Source: Gammaproteobacteria bacterium (GTDB taxonomy: Bacteria; Pseudomonadota; Gammaproteobacteria; Ga0077554; Ga007554). Taken from it: 39,137 nucleotides of DNA. Each line of letters opens with the position of its first letter. The stretch's first letter is position 1. Positions 25,259-33,558 of this stretch are shown in pieces. Both the position numbers and the translations under genes were made by a program. The stretch is from contig JAHFRW010000004.1 in the NCBI GenBank assembly GCA_023266055.1, forward strand, positions 46,314 through 85,450, read 5' to 3'. Below the pieces are notes generated by a model. That model saw nothing but the letters and a program-made list of their open reading frames with translations. It had not been told where the DNA came from and did no database searches.

Positions 25259-26161
25259 ATGCAATCTGGGCGGTGGAGTATCTTTGTCCTCGGCATGTAT
25301 CTATCACTGCCTGTGTATGGAGGCGGAACGATGACGCTAAAGGAAATGTCGTTCGTGAATTACCCCCTTTTATCCAGTGCCAGTTTGCACACGCATACTG
25401 GCGCGGCCACACCCGTTTTGCGTTTGTCATTTGCGGCACAATTCGCCAATGCCTGCCTCGCTACGCAGGGTGTGATGGCACGGTACATCGATAGGTTTTC
25501 TGTCACTAATGCCCGCGATGGCTTACGCATCATTATGATTGAGCAAAATCCCTCTCCCGACGGCTGCCCTGAGATTTATCAGCCTCAGCAAAAAATGTTT
25601 TCCATCGACATGTCCAGAGATGCTCCCATCAAACAGATACTGCTGTTAAATTATTTCGCACCACAGCACACCTGGCAAAGTGACCATCAAATTACCATGT
25701 TGGCGGTTGACAGGGCGATTGCCCGCAAATCGCCAACCCAGCATCAACCACTCATCCTGCAACGCTTAGGTGCCACCACGACATTACTGGCATTATCGAA
25801 TATAACGATCAAATCTGATGTGGGAACGGCGTCCATGCCTCGTTATGTCATTGCCTTTGATGTTCACTTTGCCAATCGCTGTGAGGCCGATAATGGCATT
25901 GAGGTTCGGCTGATTGAAAGTCGCAGCAACCCAAGTGCACCAGCATCGCAAATGATGTACGACTGGCTGCTGGTGATGCAACGCAATGGTGCCACACGCT
26001 GCGATAAAACAGCACAACCATTCGCACGGCACTTTACGCTGCAACGCGACCTCCACCCCTATTACAAACGGCAATTGCTCGTGCTTAATCCTCTGACGCC
26101 AATGGCAACAACACCCACAAAACCCTTTCATGCATTGAATGTCTGGCCAGGCACATCTTAA
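25259..26161 (+). CDS. Exported protein with two tandem Cys-containing domains
   Basis: Unrecognised protein of about 300 residues. An N-terminal hydrophobic stretch (WSIFVLGMYLSLPVYG) suggests export. The rest contains two similar halves: one with VLRLSFAAQFANACLA...DGCPEIYQ...FSIDMSRDAPIKQILLLN, the other with YVIAFDVHFANRCEAD...TRCDKTAQ...FTLQRDLHPYYKRQLLVLN. Each half keeps an FAN-x-C cysteine and a second cysteine about 45-50 residues later. Three starts are possible: ATG 25193 overlapping the protease stop, ATG 25259 right after the terminator (chosen, keeps the signal), and ATG 25331, which has GGAGG seven bases upstream but no signal peptide. A protease inhibitor or partner is conceivable from position only. 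Confidence 0.65.
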   Translation: MQSGRWSIFVLGMYLSLPVYGGGTMTLKEMSFVNYPLLSSASLHTHTGAATPVLRLSFAAQFANACLATQGVMARYIDRFSVTNARDGLRIIMIEQNPSPDGCPEIYQPQQKMFSIDMSRDAPIKQILLLNYFAPQHTWQSDHQITMLAVDRAIARKSPTQHQPLILQRLGATTTLLALSNITIKSDVGTASMPRYVIAFDVHFANRCEADNGIEVRLIESRSNPSAPASQMMYDWLLVMQRNGATRCDKTAQPFARHFTLQRDLHPYYKRQLLVLNPLTPMATTPTKPFHALNVWPGTS

Positions 26162-26299
26162 AGACCATTATAAAACTCAAGAGGCAAGCCTGTTTATCCA
26201 TGATTTCTGTAGGGGTCAAGATTTTCACACATCAACCGTAATATTTTCTATCCAAGCATTTTTGCTCCCACGTTTCCATCAAACAAAATGGATTGTATT

Positions 26300-26788
26300 T
26301 CACCACTCAAACCCCACCGCCCACAGCGGTTGTGAATGTTTTTCAAATTCATGCCACAGTGTGGCATAACTCTTTCCATTCACCGGATGCTTTTCATCGC
26401 CCGCAATTTCAGCCAACGGACACAATACAAAAGCGTAGCTCAGGATCTCGTTACGTGGCAGTATCAGGTTATTTTCGTTGAGCACTGCATCGCCATAGGT
26501 CAATAAATCAAGATCCAGAGTGCGGGAATTGAAACGCTGGCCGTTGCGTACCCGACCATGATGGTGTTCAATATCATGCAGATGCGTGTTGATGGCATGC
26601 ACATCCTGCTCCGTATCAAAACCGGCCACCAGATTATAAAAATCGTCACCGGCAAAACCTACCGGCTGGCTTTCATAAACCGATGAAATCACCAGATCAC
26701 CGAAACGTTCACGTAGTTCGGCAACACCCCTGCGAATGTTGACTATGCGCTCAATGTTGCTGCCAATGCTAATGTAAACTCGTGGCAT
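26300..26788 (-). CDS. folK: 2-amino-4-hydroxy-6-hydroxymethyldihydropteridine pyrophosphokinase
   Basis: Transfers pyrophosphate from ATP to hydroxymethyl-dihydropterin in folate synthesis. Motifs are VYISIGSNI at the start, YESQPVGF, the FYN substrate loop, and RFNSRTLDLDLLTYGD with the metal-binding Asp pair. The HPPK signature region is intact and 162 residues is normal. It lies 11 bases downstream of folB, so the two form an operon for consecutive folate steps (FolB supplies the FolK substrate). Confidence 0.95.
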   Translation of the reverse strand: MPRVYISIGSNIERIVNIRRGVAELRERFGDLVISSVYESQPVGFAGDDFYNLVAGFDTEQDVHAINTHLHDIEHHHGRVRNGQRFNSRTLDLDLLTYGDAVLNENNLILPRNEILSYAFVLCPLAEIAGDEKHPVNGKSYATLWHEFEKHSQPLWAVGFEW

Positions 26789-26799
26789 ATCAGGCTCGC

Positions 26800-27159
26800 C
26801 TAATTCGGATTCTGGCCGCGTTCAATAATCACACCCACGTCACGCGCACCACGCACGGCACCCTGTTTATTCACCTGTAAACGCAACCACGGCACCTGAA
26901 ACTCCGTCAACACGATCTCTGCCACACGCTCGGAAAGGGTTTCGACCAGTTGAAAATCGCTGTTACCCACAAAATCAATCAAACGCTTGGCCACCGCCTT
27001 GTAATTGAGGGTATCGTCAATACGATCCGTTTGTGCCGCCTTGCGAATGTCGGTTGCCATTTCAATATCAAGTATAATAGTCTGTTTGATACGCCGCTCC
27101 CATGCGTATATACCAATTACCGTATCAATCCGCAGGTCGCGTAGATATATAATATCCAT
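26800..27159 (-). CDS. folB: Dihydroneopterin aldolase
   Basis: Cleaves dihydroneopterin to hydroxymethyl-dihydropterin and glycolaldehyde. The 119-residue product starts MDIIYLRDLRIDTVIGIYAWERRIKQ, the usual DHNA N-terminus, and contains DTLNYKAVAKRLIDFV and the ETLSERVAE catalytic-site segment, ending in a KQGAVRGARDVGVIIER strand. ATG 27159 is preferred because a GGAAG site lies five bases upstream; the nine-codon extension is not conserved sequence. It is divergent from plsY, a classic gammaproteobacterial arrangement. Confidence 0.94.
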   Translation of the reverse strand: MDIIYLRDLRIDTVIGIYAWERRIKQTIILDIEMATDIRKAAQTDRIDDTLNYKAVAKRLIDFVGNSDFQLVETLSERVAEIVLTEFQVPWLRLQVNKQGAVRGARDVGVIIERGQNPN

Positions 27160-27258
27160 AATGACTTCCACCTTATCAAGAAACATTTATGAGTATACTT
27201 TACACGAAAACACGGTGAAATCCGCATCCATTAACCACTCACCCGTTATTAAGCACCC

Positions 27259-27852
27259 ATGACCATAGACATTGTATTGATTATTTTTGCTTACTTATCA
27301 GGCTCGTTGTCAACGGCCGTCATCGTCTCCAGGCTGGGACATATCCCTGATCCACGCACCCAGGGCTCGGGCAACCCTGGCGCTACCAATATGCTGCGCG
27401 TGGGTGGCAAAAAAGCGGCGGCATTGACCCTGCTGGGGGATATGCTCAAAGGCTTGATCCCCGTCTCGCTGGCATCTGTACTGGCAACAGATAATACCAT
27501 CCTGGCGCTGGTGGGCATGGCGGCTTTTCTTGGGCATCTGTACCCGGTATTTTTTGGATTTCGTGGGGGTAAAGGCGTAGCAACCTCACTGGGCGTGTTG
27601 CTGGGGGTTTCATGGATCGTGGGCCTGGGTGCGCTCATTACCTGGATATTCATGGCCAAGGTATTTCGTTATTCTTCGCTGGCCGCACTCACGACCGCTA
27701 TTCTGGCGCCCGTGTACCTGTGGCTGGTATGGCCCGCGCCTGCACTGTTAGCCATGGCATTGGCAATGAGTGCGCTACTGTTATGGCGTCATCGCAGCAA
27801 TATTCAACGACTCATCAACGGACAGGAAGAACGGCTTGCCCGCAAGAAGTAG
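27259..27852 (+). CDS. plsY: Glycerol-3-phosphate acyltransferase PlsY
   Basis: Inner-membrane acyltransferase that uses acyl-phosphate to acylate glycerol-3-phosphate, the first step of phospholipid synthesis. Its 197 residues include about five hydrophobic segments and the conserved loops GSGNPGATNMLRVGGK and FRGGKGVATSLGV. The start at 27259 gives the usual N-terminal helix. It is divergent from folB; a TATACT at 27194-27199 may be part of its promoter. A structured intergenic region follows. Confidence 0.95.
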   Translation: MTIDIVLIIFAYLSGSLSTAVIVSRLGHIPDPRTQGSGNPGATNMLRVGGKKAAALTLLGDMLKGLIPVSLASVLATDNTILALVGMAAFLGHLYPVFFGFRGGKGVATSLGVLLGVSWIVGLGALITWIFMAKVFRYSSLAALTTAILAPVYLWLVWPAPALLAMALAMSALLLWRHRSNIQRLINGQEERLARKK

Positions 27853-28013
27853 ACTCATGACTGTGTTGCTGCGCGCTATGCATGGATGCAGCGCCGTTGC
27901 CGAGAATGCACCCGCAAGGGGTACGCCGTGGTTGTAAGGGGCTAAAGCCCCAACAACACACGCAGCCGGAAGCGACCCATGCATGCCGGGTTACGGCAGC
28001 CTAATCCGACCGA
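27853..28013. other. Structured region between convergent plsY and rsgA
   Basis: A strong hairpin is centred at 27931-27956: GTTGT, then GGGGC-TAAA-GCCCC, then ACAAC. It is enclosed by an outer complementary pair, ATGCATGG upstream and CCATGCAT downstream, and GCCG/CGGC follows near 27986-27998. Together these could fold into a branched structure of over 100 bases. No T-run is present, so it is either an unusual bidirectional terminator, a repeat element or an RNA. Confidence 0.5.
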
Positions 28014-28937
28014 CTACATCAATGCGTGGTACGCAGCAAGGCGACGCGCATCAATTTCCCCTTCGCTCACCGCTTGCAGCACTCTGCAACCGGGTTCAAC
28101 CGTATGCTTGCAATCATTGAATTTACAGGCACCGAGATACGGACGAAATTCAATGAAGGCATGCTCGATCTGCGCACGATCAAGATGATGCAATCCAAAT
28201 ACCTGTAATCCAGGCGAGTCAATCAAATGGCTGCTGGCATCCAGATGATAAAGATGTGCCGCCGTGGTGGTATGACTCCCGGAGTCCAGCGCCGTTGAAA
28301 TTGCGGCGGTACGTATCTGCAAGTCGGGCAACAGTGCATTAACGATACTGGATTTCCCCATGCCGGACTGCCCGACCAATACACTGGTGTGCCCCTCGAG
28401 ATGAGTGCGCAAGGCTGTCACATCTTGCTTGGCACATAATGTTACCAGAGGATATCCAACATCACGATACAGTTGCAGCATTTTCAATGCCTGCTGCGTC
28501 TCCACCACCATATCGCTTTTATTAAGCACAATGAGCGCCTTAATACCTTCATTTTCAGCCGCCACCAGACAACGGTTAAGCAGCTCTTCATAAAAACTCG
28601 GCACCGCCGCCACCACAATAATTATTTGCGTAACATTGGCAGCAATAACTTTTTCACGAAACGCATCAGAACGATGCAACCGGGAACGGCGCGGCTCCAC
28701 TGACTCAATAACACCATGATCCGACTCCGTGAGTCTGATCTTCACATGATCACCACACACGACACCGGTTTTTTTGCCTCGCGTAACGCAGACAACCGCA
28801 CGACCATCTGCCAATTCCACAACCAACTGCCTACCGAAACCGGCAACGGCCTGACCTGACAAAAAAGGAAATGGCGTATTAATTAAAAAGAACTCCCCGG
28901 CAATACATAATCGATTACCATGACTTTTCGTTCTCAT
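28014..28937 (-). CDS. rsgA: Ribosome small subunit-dependent GTPase RsgA
   Basis: Circularly permuted GTPase acting in late 30S maturation. An OB-fold N-terminus (GRAVVCVTRGKKTGVVCGDHVKI) is followed by the permuted G motifs NKSD (G4), GQSGMGKSS (G1) and DSPGLQ (G3), then a C-terminal zinc knuckle with CKFNDCKHTVEPGC. 307 residues, normal. The gene is convergent with plsY; upstream on the same strand begins the degraded end of the surface polysaccharide cluster. Confidence 0.95.
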   Translation of the reverse strand: MRTKSHGNRLCIAGEFFLINTPFPFLSGQAVAGFGRQLVVELADGRAVVCVTRGKKTGVVCGDHVKIRLTESDHGVIESVEPRRSRLHRSDAFREKVIAANVTQIIIVVAAVPSFYEELLNRCLVAAENEGIKALIVLNKSDMVVETQQALKMLQLYRDVGYPLVTLCAKQDVTALRTHLEGHTSVLVGQSGMGKSSIVNALLPDLQIRTAAISTALDSGSHTTTAAHLYHLDASSHLIDSPGLQVFGLHHLDRAQIEHAFIEFRPYLGACKFNDCKHTVEPGCRVLQAVSEGEIDARRLAAYHALM

Positions 28938-28992
28938 TCATAGCGTAAACTGTTATTTTAAACAAAAAAACCGCAGGATATTTTATAATTGG

Positions 28993-29967
28993 TCATGCAT
29001 CTACCAATGAAAAATATTGTCTCGCAACAATATCCCATGTATAACGTCGGCAAGCAACTTCAAGCATATCCTGCCCGACTTTTTCGATCATGACCCCATC
29101 CAGAGACTTAACAAGCCGCTGCAACTCTGTACCATCACCAAAGAAAAGCGCCTTCTCTTCTGTAGTACAGCGATTATAATCACAATCAAAAGCCAGAACC
29201 ACTGTACCAAAGTGCATTGCCTCAACCAATGAGGGATTAGTCCCTCCCGCAGAATGCCCATGCACATAGATGAATGCACGCGATCGTAGCATTTTGAGTT
29301 TCCCCACATCATAAACAGGATCAAGCAAAAAAAGATGTTTAACATCAGCATAACGATCACGAAGACGTTGGCCATATTCGCTGTAATGCCAGTTACCCAC
29401 CATCACCAGAGGATGAGCATCAAGCCCCGAGAACGCCTCAAGAATGATATGCACGTTATTTTCCGGCTCGATGCGGCACACTGAAAAGGCATATCTTTCT
29501 GGAAGATCATGCCTGTCCATCTCTGTCGCCTCAACTGCCATGGCATGATCTCCACCATAGGCGATCACGTGGCTCTCCAACCCATAAGTTTGCATCACAT
29601 ATCTGGCAATGGCATTGTTATCGGAAATCACAACATGCGAAAAACGTACCGCCATTTTTTCTGAAAACCGTAAAAACCACTTTGCCAAACCTTGCCATTT
29701 CGCCCTGCGCCATTCAATACCATCTATGTTGACAATAATTCGAGCCGATGAAAAAAACCTTACAAGCGGCAGCGCAATTGCACCCGACACTCCCAACAAA
29801 AAAATGACATCGTTACGGTTCCAGATCGCCGAAACCAATGAAACGATATCGTAGGGAATGCTCTGAACGCCATTGGGATCGCATCGAGGTGGTACATTTA
29901 AATCCTGAAAAAGGAAAATCGTTACAGGCTGCCTGGGCGGAGGCTGCTTAATGCAAATACGCGACAA
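28993..29967 (-). pseudogene. N-terminally truncated DUF1972-type glycosyltransferase
   Basis: The frame encodes a GT-B glycosyltransferase of the DUF1972/rhamnosyltransferase type from about NGVQSIPYDIVSLVSAIW onward, including LGVSGAIALP, IIVNIDGIEWRRAKW, SEKMAVRFSHVVISDN, AYGGDHA and the GT4-type donor region GTNPSLVEAM. The expected first 60 or so residues with the GTxGIPARYGGFE acceptor loop are missing. They are replaced by an unrelated MSRICIKQPPPRQ-like start from a TTG with no ribosome-binding site. It directly follows a 22-codon epimerase fragment, so a deletion joined the two. Probably inactive. Confidence 0.75.
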
Positions 29968-29979
29968 CTACGTTGACAA

Positions 29980-30048
29980 TTACCGCAAAGCACGGCAAAC
30001 CACCTGCCCAACGAAGCCATTAACACCGGTGACTAAAACCTGCTTCAC
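29980..30048 (-). pseudogene. 5' fragment of NAD-dependent epimerase gene
   Basis: The minus strand from GTG 30048 encodes MKQVLVTGVNGFVGQVV and five more residues before TAA at 29980-29982. This is the unmistakable N-terminal Rossmann loop (VTGxxGFVG) of a GalE/WbpV-type nucleotide-sugar epimerase. The rest of the gene (about 280 codons) is gone. Its start overlaps the stop of the preceding GT4 fragment as GTGA, showing the original operon joint. Confidence 0.75.
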
Positions 30049-30377
30049 GCCAACAACTCCCGGTATACAGCCAGCGTCTCGTTTATAACTTTTTCCACGG
30101 AAAATTCTGCTACCGCGATCTCCCGCCCTCTTGCCCCCATCCGGTGGCGTAACTCTGTATCCTCAATCAAACGCCGCAAGGCATCTGCCAACGCACCCGC
30201 ATCACGCACCGGCACAAGCAGCCCGTTGTCTCCGTGCCGCACAATCTCCCGGCAACCAGGTGTATCTGTGGTGATAATAGGCAGACCACAGGCCGCGGCC
30301 TCTATTAATACCTTTGGCACACCTTCACGGTAAGAAGGCAAACAAACAATATGGGATTGAAGAAATACTTCAAACAT
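30045..30377 (-). pseudogene. C-terminal fragment of a GT4 glycosyltransferase
   Basis: About 110 codons matching only the donor-binding half of a GT4 enzyme: SHIVCLPSYREGVPKVLIEAAACGLPIITTDTPGCREIV...GLLVPVRDAGALADALRRLIED...FSVEKVINETLAVYRELL. The first 250 or so residues are absent. The fragment begins four bases after the stop of the complete upstream GT4 gene, whose own C-terminal half is similar (PSYREGVPRTLLEAASMAMPVITTDAPGCRDTV). Deletion or recombination between the two paralogues could explain it. Probably non-functional. Confidence 0.75.
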
Positions 30378-30381
30378 ATTT

Positions 30382-31500
30382 TCACGCTTCCCCCACCAGC
30401 GCCACAACTTTCAAATAATGCTCAATAACAATCCGCTCATCAAACTCCCGCAACATTTTTTCCCGGCCTTTGCGGCCCATTTCGCGGCGTGCGCCCACAG
30501 GTAAATTCAGCATACGCTCCATTTTATTCGCCAAATCCATCGCATCTTTTGGTTGACACAAAAAACCCGTTACACCATCGTCTACGGTATCCCTGCAACC
30601 GGGCGCATCCGTCGTAATCACCGGCATGGCCATGCTAGCGGCTTCAAGCAAGGTGCGGGGAACGCCTTCGCGATAAGAGGGCAGCACCACGCAATCCGCT
30701 AAGCGGAGAATCGCAATCACGTCATCCGTGTGCCCGAGGTACTCCACAATGCCTTCCTTCTCCCACGTCTGAATTGTTTCCAATGGAATTGCCGAAGGAT
30801 TTTCCACGCCAACAAACCCGAGCAAACAAAAACGCGCGGCGGGATACTGGGACTTCAAGCTTCGCGCAGCTTCCACATACTCCCCCACACCTTTGTCCCA
30901 CAGCATACGGGCGACAAGCAAAAACACGAGACCCCGTTCGTCATTTTCACCACCTTCCTCTTTGGGTAAAAAATGCATCACATCAACGCCGGAACCTGGA
31001 ATACGCTCCGCTTTATCCGGCGGCACCAGTCCCAACGCCAGGAACATGTTCATATCTTCCCGGTTCTGAAAAAACACCCTGAACGCCCGCCGAAATATCC
31101 ATCGGTAAAGCCCTTGCACCAGCCAGGTAAGCGGACTCCGTCGAATAAAAACGCGCCCTAATCCAGACACATTCGCCACCGTAGGAATGCCCACCATTGC
31201 CGCCGCCAAAGCACCATAGATATTGCCTTTAGGCGTGTAACTCAACACCAGATCTACGCCCTCCTTTTTAAAAAGGCGATAGAGCGCCCACACCGTTTGC
31301 ATCTCTCGCAGTGGATTGATGCTGGCTCCCACCAATGGAATCGAAGCATGACGAATACCCGCTACACGCAGCTTTTCCACATAGGCATCATCTGGCCCAA
31401 TCGCCACCACCTCGTAGCCAGCGGTCATCAGCGCGCGCATTAAATTGAGACGGAAATTGAACAAATACCAAGTGGTATTGGCGAGAACAGCAATGCGCAT
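30382..31500 (-). CDS. GT4 family glycosyltransferase
   Basis: A complete GT-B fold glycosyltransferase of about 372 residues. It starts MRIAVLANTTWYLFNFRLNLMRAL, contains the acceptor-domain pattern VLSYTPKGNIYGALAAAMVGIPTVANVSGLG and the donor-domain motif VVLPSYREGVPRTLLEAASMAMPVITTDAPGCRDTV with the E-x7-E type GT4 glutamates. The N-terminal NTTWYLFNFR and TPKGNIY resemble enzymes that add N-acetylhexosamines in O-antigen units. ATG 31500 is used because it gives the normal N-terminus. It follows asnB by 60 bases. Sugar specificity is not known. Confidence 0.88.
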   Translation of the reverse strand: MRIAVLANTTWYLFNFRLNLMRALMTAGYEVVAIGPDDAYVEKLRVAGIRHASIPLVGASINPLREMQTVWALYRLFKKEGVDLVLSYTPKGNIYGALAAAMVGIPTVANVSGLGRVFIRRSPLTWLVQGLYRWIFRRAFRVFFQNREDMNMFLALGLVPPDKAERIPGSGVDVMHFLPKEEGGENDERGLVFLLVARMLWDKGVGEYVEAARSLKSQYPAARFCLLGFVGVENPSAIPLETIQTWEKEGIVEYLGHTDDVIAILRLADCVVLPSYREGVPRTLLEAASMAMPVITTDAPGCRDTVDDGVTGFLCQPKDAMDLANKMERMLNLPVGARREMGRKGREKMLREFDERIVIEHYLKVVALVGEA

Positions 31501-31560
31501 GTAGAAAAATCTCAGCCATAAATGACTATACTTCGTTGCACTAACCGAGTAACCCAATAA

Positions 31561-33558
31561 CTATTGCTGCTCCAGCCACGCCTGAAACATCAGCACATCC
31601 CACAGGTGATACTGCCAATTCCGCCTCCCTGAAAGATGCTCCAACCACTTCTCCCGAATCGGCCCAGGATTGAAAAAGCCTTCCTCCCGCAAGCGTTTCT
31701 CATCAAGCAGAGATTCCGCCCATTCACGCAACGGCCCACGCAGCCAGGCATCAATAGGAATACCAAAACCCATTTTGGGGCGATCGATCAATTCTTTGGG
31801 GACATATTTATGCAATACCTGCCGCAGCAACCATTTTCCTTGCCCATTGCGTATCTTCATGGAAAGCGGAATCTGCCAGGCAAACTCCACCAGCCGATGA
31901 TCCAGAAATGGAACACGCGCCTCCAGGCTCACGCCCATGCTGGCCCGATCCACTTTCACCAGAATGTCGTCAGGCAAATAACTCACCGTATCCAAATACA
32001 TCATCCGTTGGGTAAAATCGGGCAGGTTCGCCCATTGACCTTGATCCGTAAGAACTGTGAGCGGCTCAGAGGCCCCCAGCACCACGGAAGCGGGATCTTT
32101 CCAATGAGAAACCAGCCCCAGATACATCTCTTCTGGATGATCAACAGCCAATATTTCCGCCAGCTTGTGCAGCTTATCACCCAGGTTGCGCTGCTTGATT
32201 TTATCCGGCAATACGGGTCCCAGTTTTTGAAATAAGAGGTTCCAAGTCTGCGGTGATAAAGTTTCCAGCGTCCTGGCTGTCGCGCTCCTCAACCCCTTCG
32301 GCATCCGCCCGATTCTTTCCCAGATGCTCCGCCCCCAAAAGTATCGGTTATACCCCGCGAAAAGCTCGTCCCCCCCGTCCCCGGACAAACTGACAGTCAC
32401 ATGCTGCCGCGCCAATTGAGAAACCAGAAACGTCGGAATCTGCGATGAATCCGAAAATGGTTCATCATACAATGTTGGCAATTTAGGAATCACCGCCATT
32501 GCTTCTTCCGGCGTCACATAAAGCTCCGTATGATCGGTGCCCAGGTATTTAGCTACCGCCTTGGCATGTTTGGCTTCGTTATATTCTTCCTCATTGAACC
32601 CGATGGTAAATGTCTTTACCGGCCTGTCGCTTTGCGCCTGCATCAGCGCGACCACCGAGGAAGAATCTACCCCGCCCGACAAAAATGCACCCAGCGGCAC
32701 ATCCGCCATCATCTGCTGACGCACCGCATCTTTCAGCAAGATTTCCAACTCACCCACCGCCTGTTCAGCCGTTCCCACAAATGGATTAGCTACGCCAGCT
32801 TCGGCCACTTGCGCTACTGACCAATAAGTCACCACATCAGGCTCACGCTGCCGCAGGGAAACCGTTAACAAGCATCCCGGCCGCAGCTTGGCAATACCTT
32901 GATAAATAGAATATGGAGCAGGGATGTAGTTGTATCTCAGGAACATACACAGCACATTACGATCAATCTCGCCCTTGAATGCGGGATGCGCACGCAGTGC
33001 CTTTAGCTCTGAACCAAATAAAAACGTATCGCCCTGCCAGCCGTAATAGAGGGGTTTTTCGCCAATGCGGTCGCGACCTAGCGTCAGTGTATTGGTTTGC
33101 TTATCCCACACCGCAATCACGAACATACCGATGGAACGCTTGATTGTTTCTTCGATACCCCACACATCAAGCCCGGCCAACAAAGATTCCGTATCCGAAT
33201 GCCCGCGCCACGCAACACCCCCTCTACTTTCATTCCCTCCGCCTTTCAGGGGGAGGGTTAGGGAGGGGGTAAAATCCTCCAGCGCACGCCGCAAATCCAG
33301 ATGGTTATAAATCTCCCCGTTAAACACCATCACATACCGGCCACTCGCCGAATGCATCGGTTGATGCCCAGCCGGAGACAAATCCACAATTGATAAGCGC
33401 CGATGTCCAAAACCAATGCGCTGCTCCACATCACCCCAATACCCCGCATCATCGGGGCCACGATGCACAATGGTATCGGCCATGCGCTTGAGCATAGCCT
33501 CATCGCTTTGATCGCCCTGCGCGACAACACCGCCTAGAAATCCGACGAGACCACACAT
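31561..33558 (-). CDS. asnB: Glutamine-hydrolysing asparagine synthase-like protein
   Basis: A two-domain amidotransferase of 665 residues. The N-terminal class II glutaminase domain starts with catalytic Cys2 (MCGLVGF) and includes HRGPDDAG and MVFNGEIYN. The C-terminal synthase has the PP-loop FLSGGVDSSSVVALM, SGDGGDELFAGYNRY and DRASMGVSLEARVPFLDHRLVEFA. In surface-polysaccharide clusters such proteins often amidate sugar acids rather than aspartate. A 54-bp palindrome adds 18 residues (TPSLTLPLKGGGNESRGG) in frame near residue 100, just before WRGHSDTE. Its ATG overlaps the stop of the preceding GT gene as TAATG. Confidence 0.92.
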   Translation of the reverse strand: MCGLVGFLGGVVAQGDQSDEAMLKRMADTIVHRGPDDAGYWGDVEQRIGFGHRRLSIVDLSPAGHQPMHSASGRYVMVFNGEIYNHLDLRRALEDFTPSLTLPLKGGGNESRGGVAWRGHSDTESLLAGLDVWGIEETIKRSIGMFVIAVWDKQTNTLTLGRDRIGEKPLYYGWQGDTFLFGSELKALRAHPAFKGEIDRNVLCMFLRYNYIPAPYSIYQGIAKLRPGCLLTVSLRQREPDVVTYWSVAQVAEAGVANPFVGTAEQAVGELEILLKDAVRQQMMADVPLGAFLSGGVDSSSVVALMQAQSDRPVKTFTIGFNEEEYNEAKHAKAVAKYLGTDHTELYVTPEEAMAVIPKLPTLYDEPFSDSSQIPTFLVSQLARQHVTVSLSGDGGDELFAGYNRYFWGRSIWERIGRMPKGLRSATARTLETLSPQTWNLLFQKLGPVLPDKIKQRNLGDKLHKLAEILAVDHPEEMYLGLVSHWKDPASVVLGASEPLTVLTDQGQWANLPDFTQRMMYLDTVSYLPDDILVKVDRASMGVSLEARVPFLDHRLVEFAWQIPLSMKIRNGQGKWLLRQVLHKYVPKELIDRPKMGFGIPIDAWLRGPLREWAESLLDEKRLREEGFFNPGPIREKWLEHLSGRRNWQYHLWDVLMFQAWLEQQ
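33217..33270. repeat. 54-bp palindromic repeat inserted in frame in asnB
   Basis: The ends ACCCCCTC (33217-33224) and GAGGGGGT (33263-33270) are perfect inverted repeats. Inside, CCCTCCGCCT and AGGGGGAGGG form a second stem with one mismatch. The length is exactly 18 codons and it interrupts a conserved part of the glutaminase domain without breaking the frame. Confidence 0.8.

Noticed and set aside
27853-28013. Possible tRNA or riboswitch between plsY and rsgA
   Set aside because: No cloverleaf, anticodon arm or CCA end can be formed, and the genes point toward the region rather than away from it.
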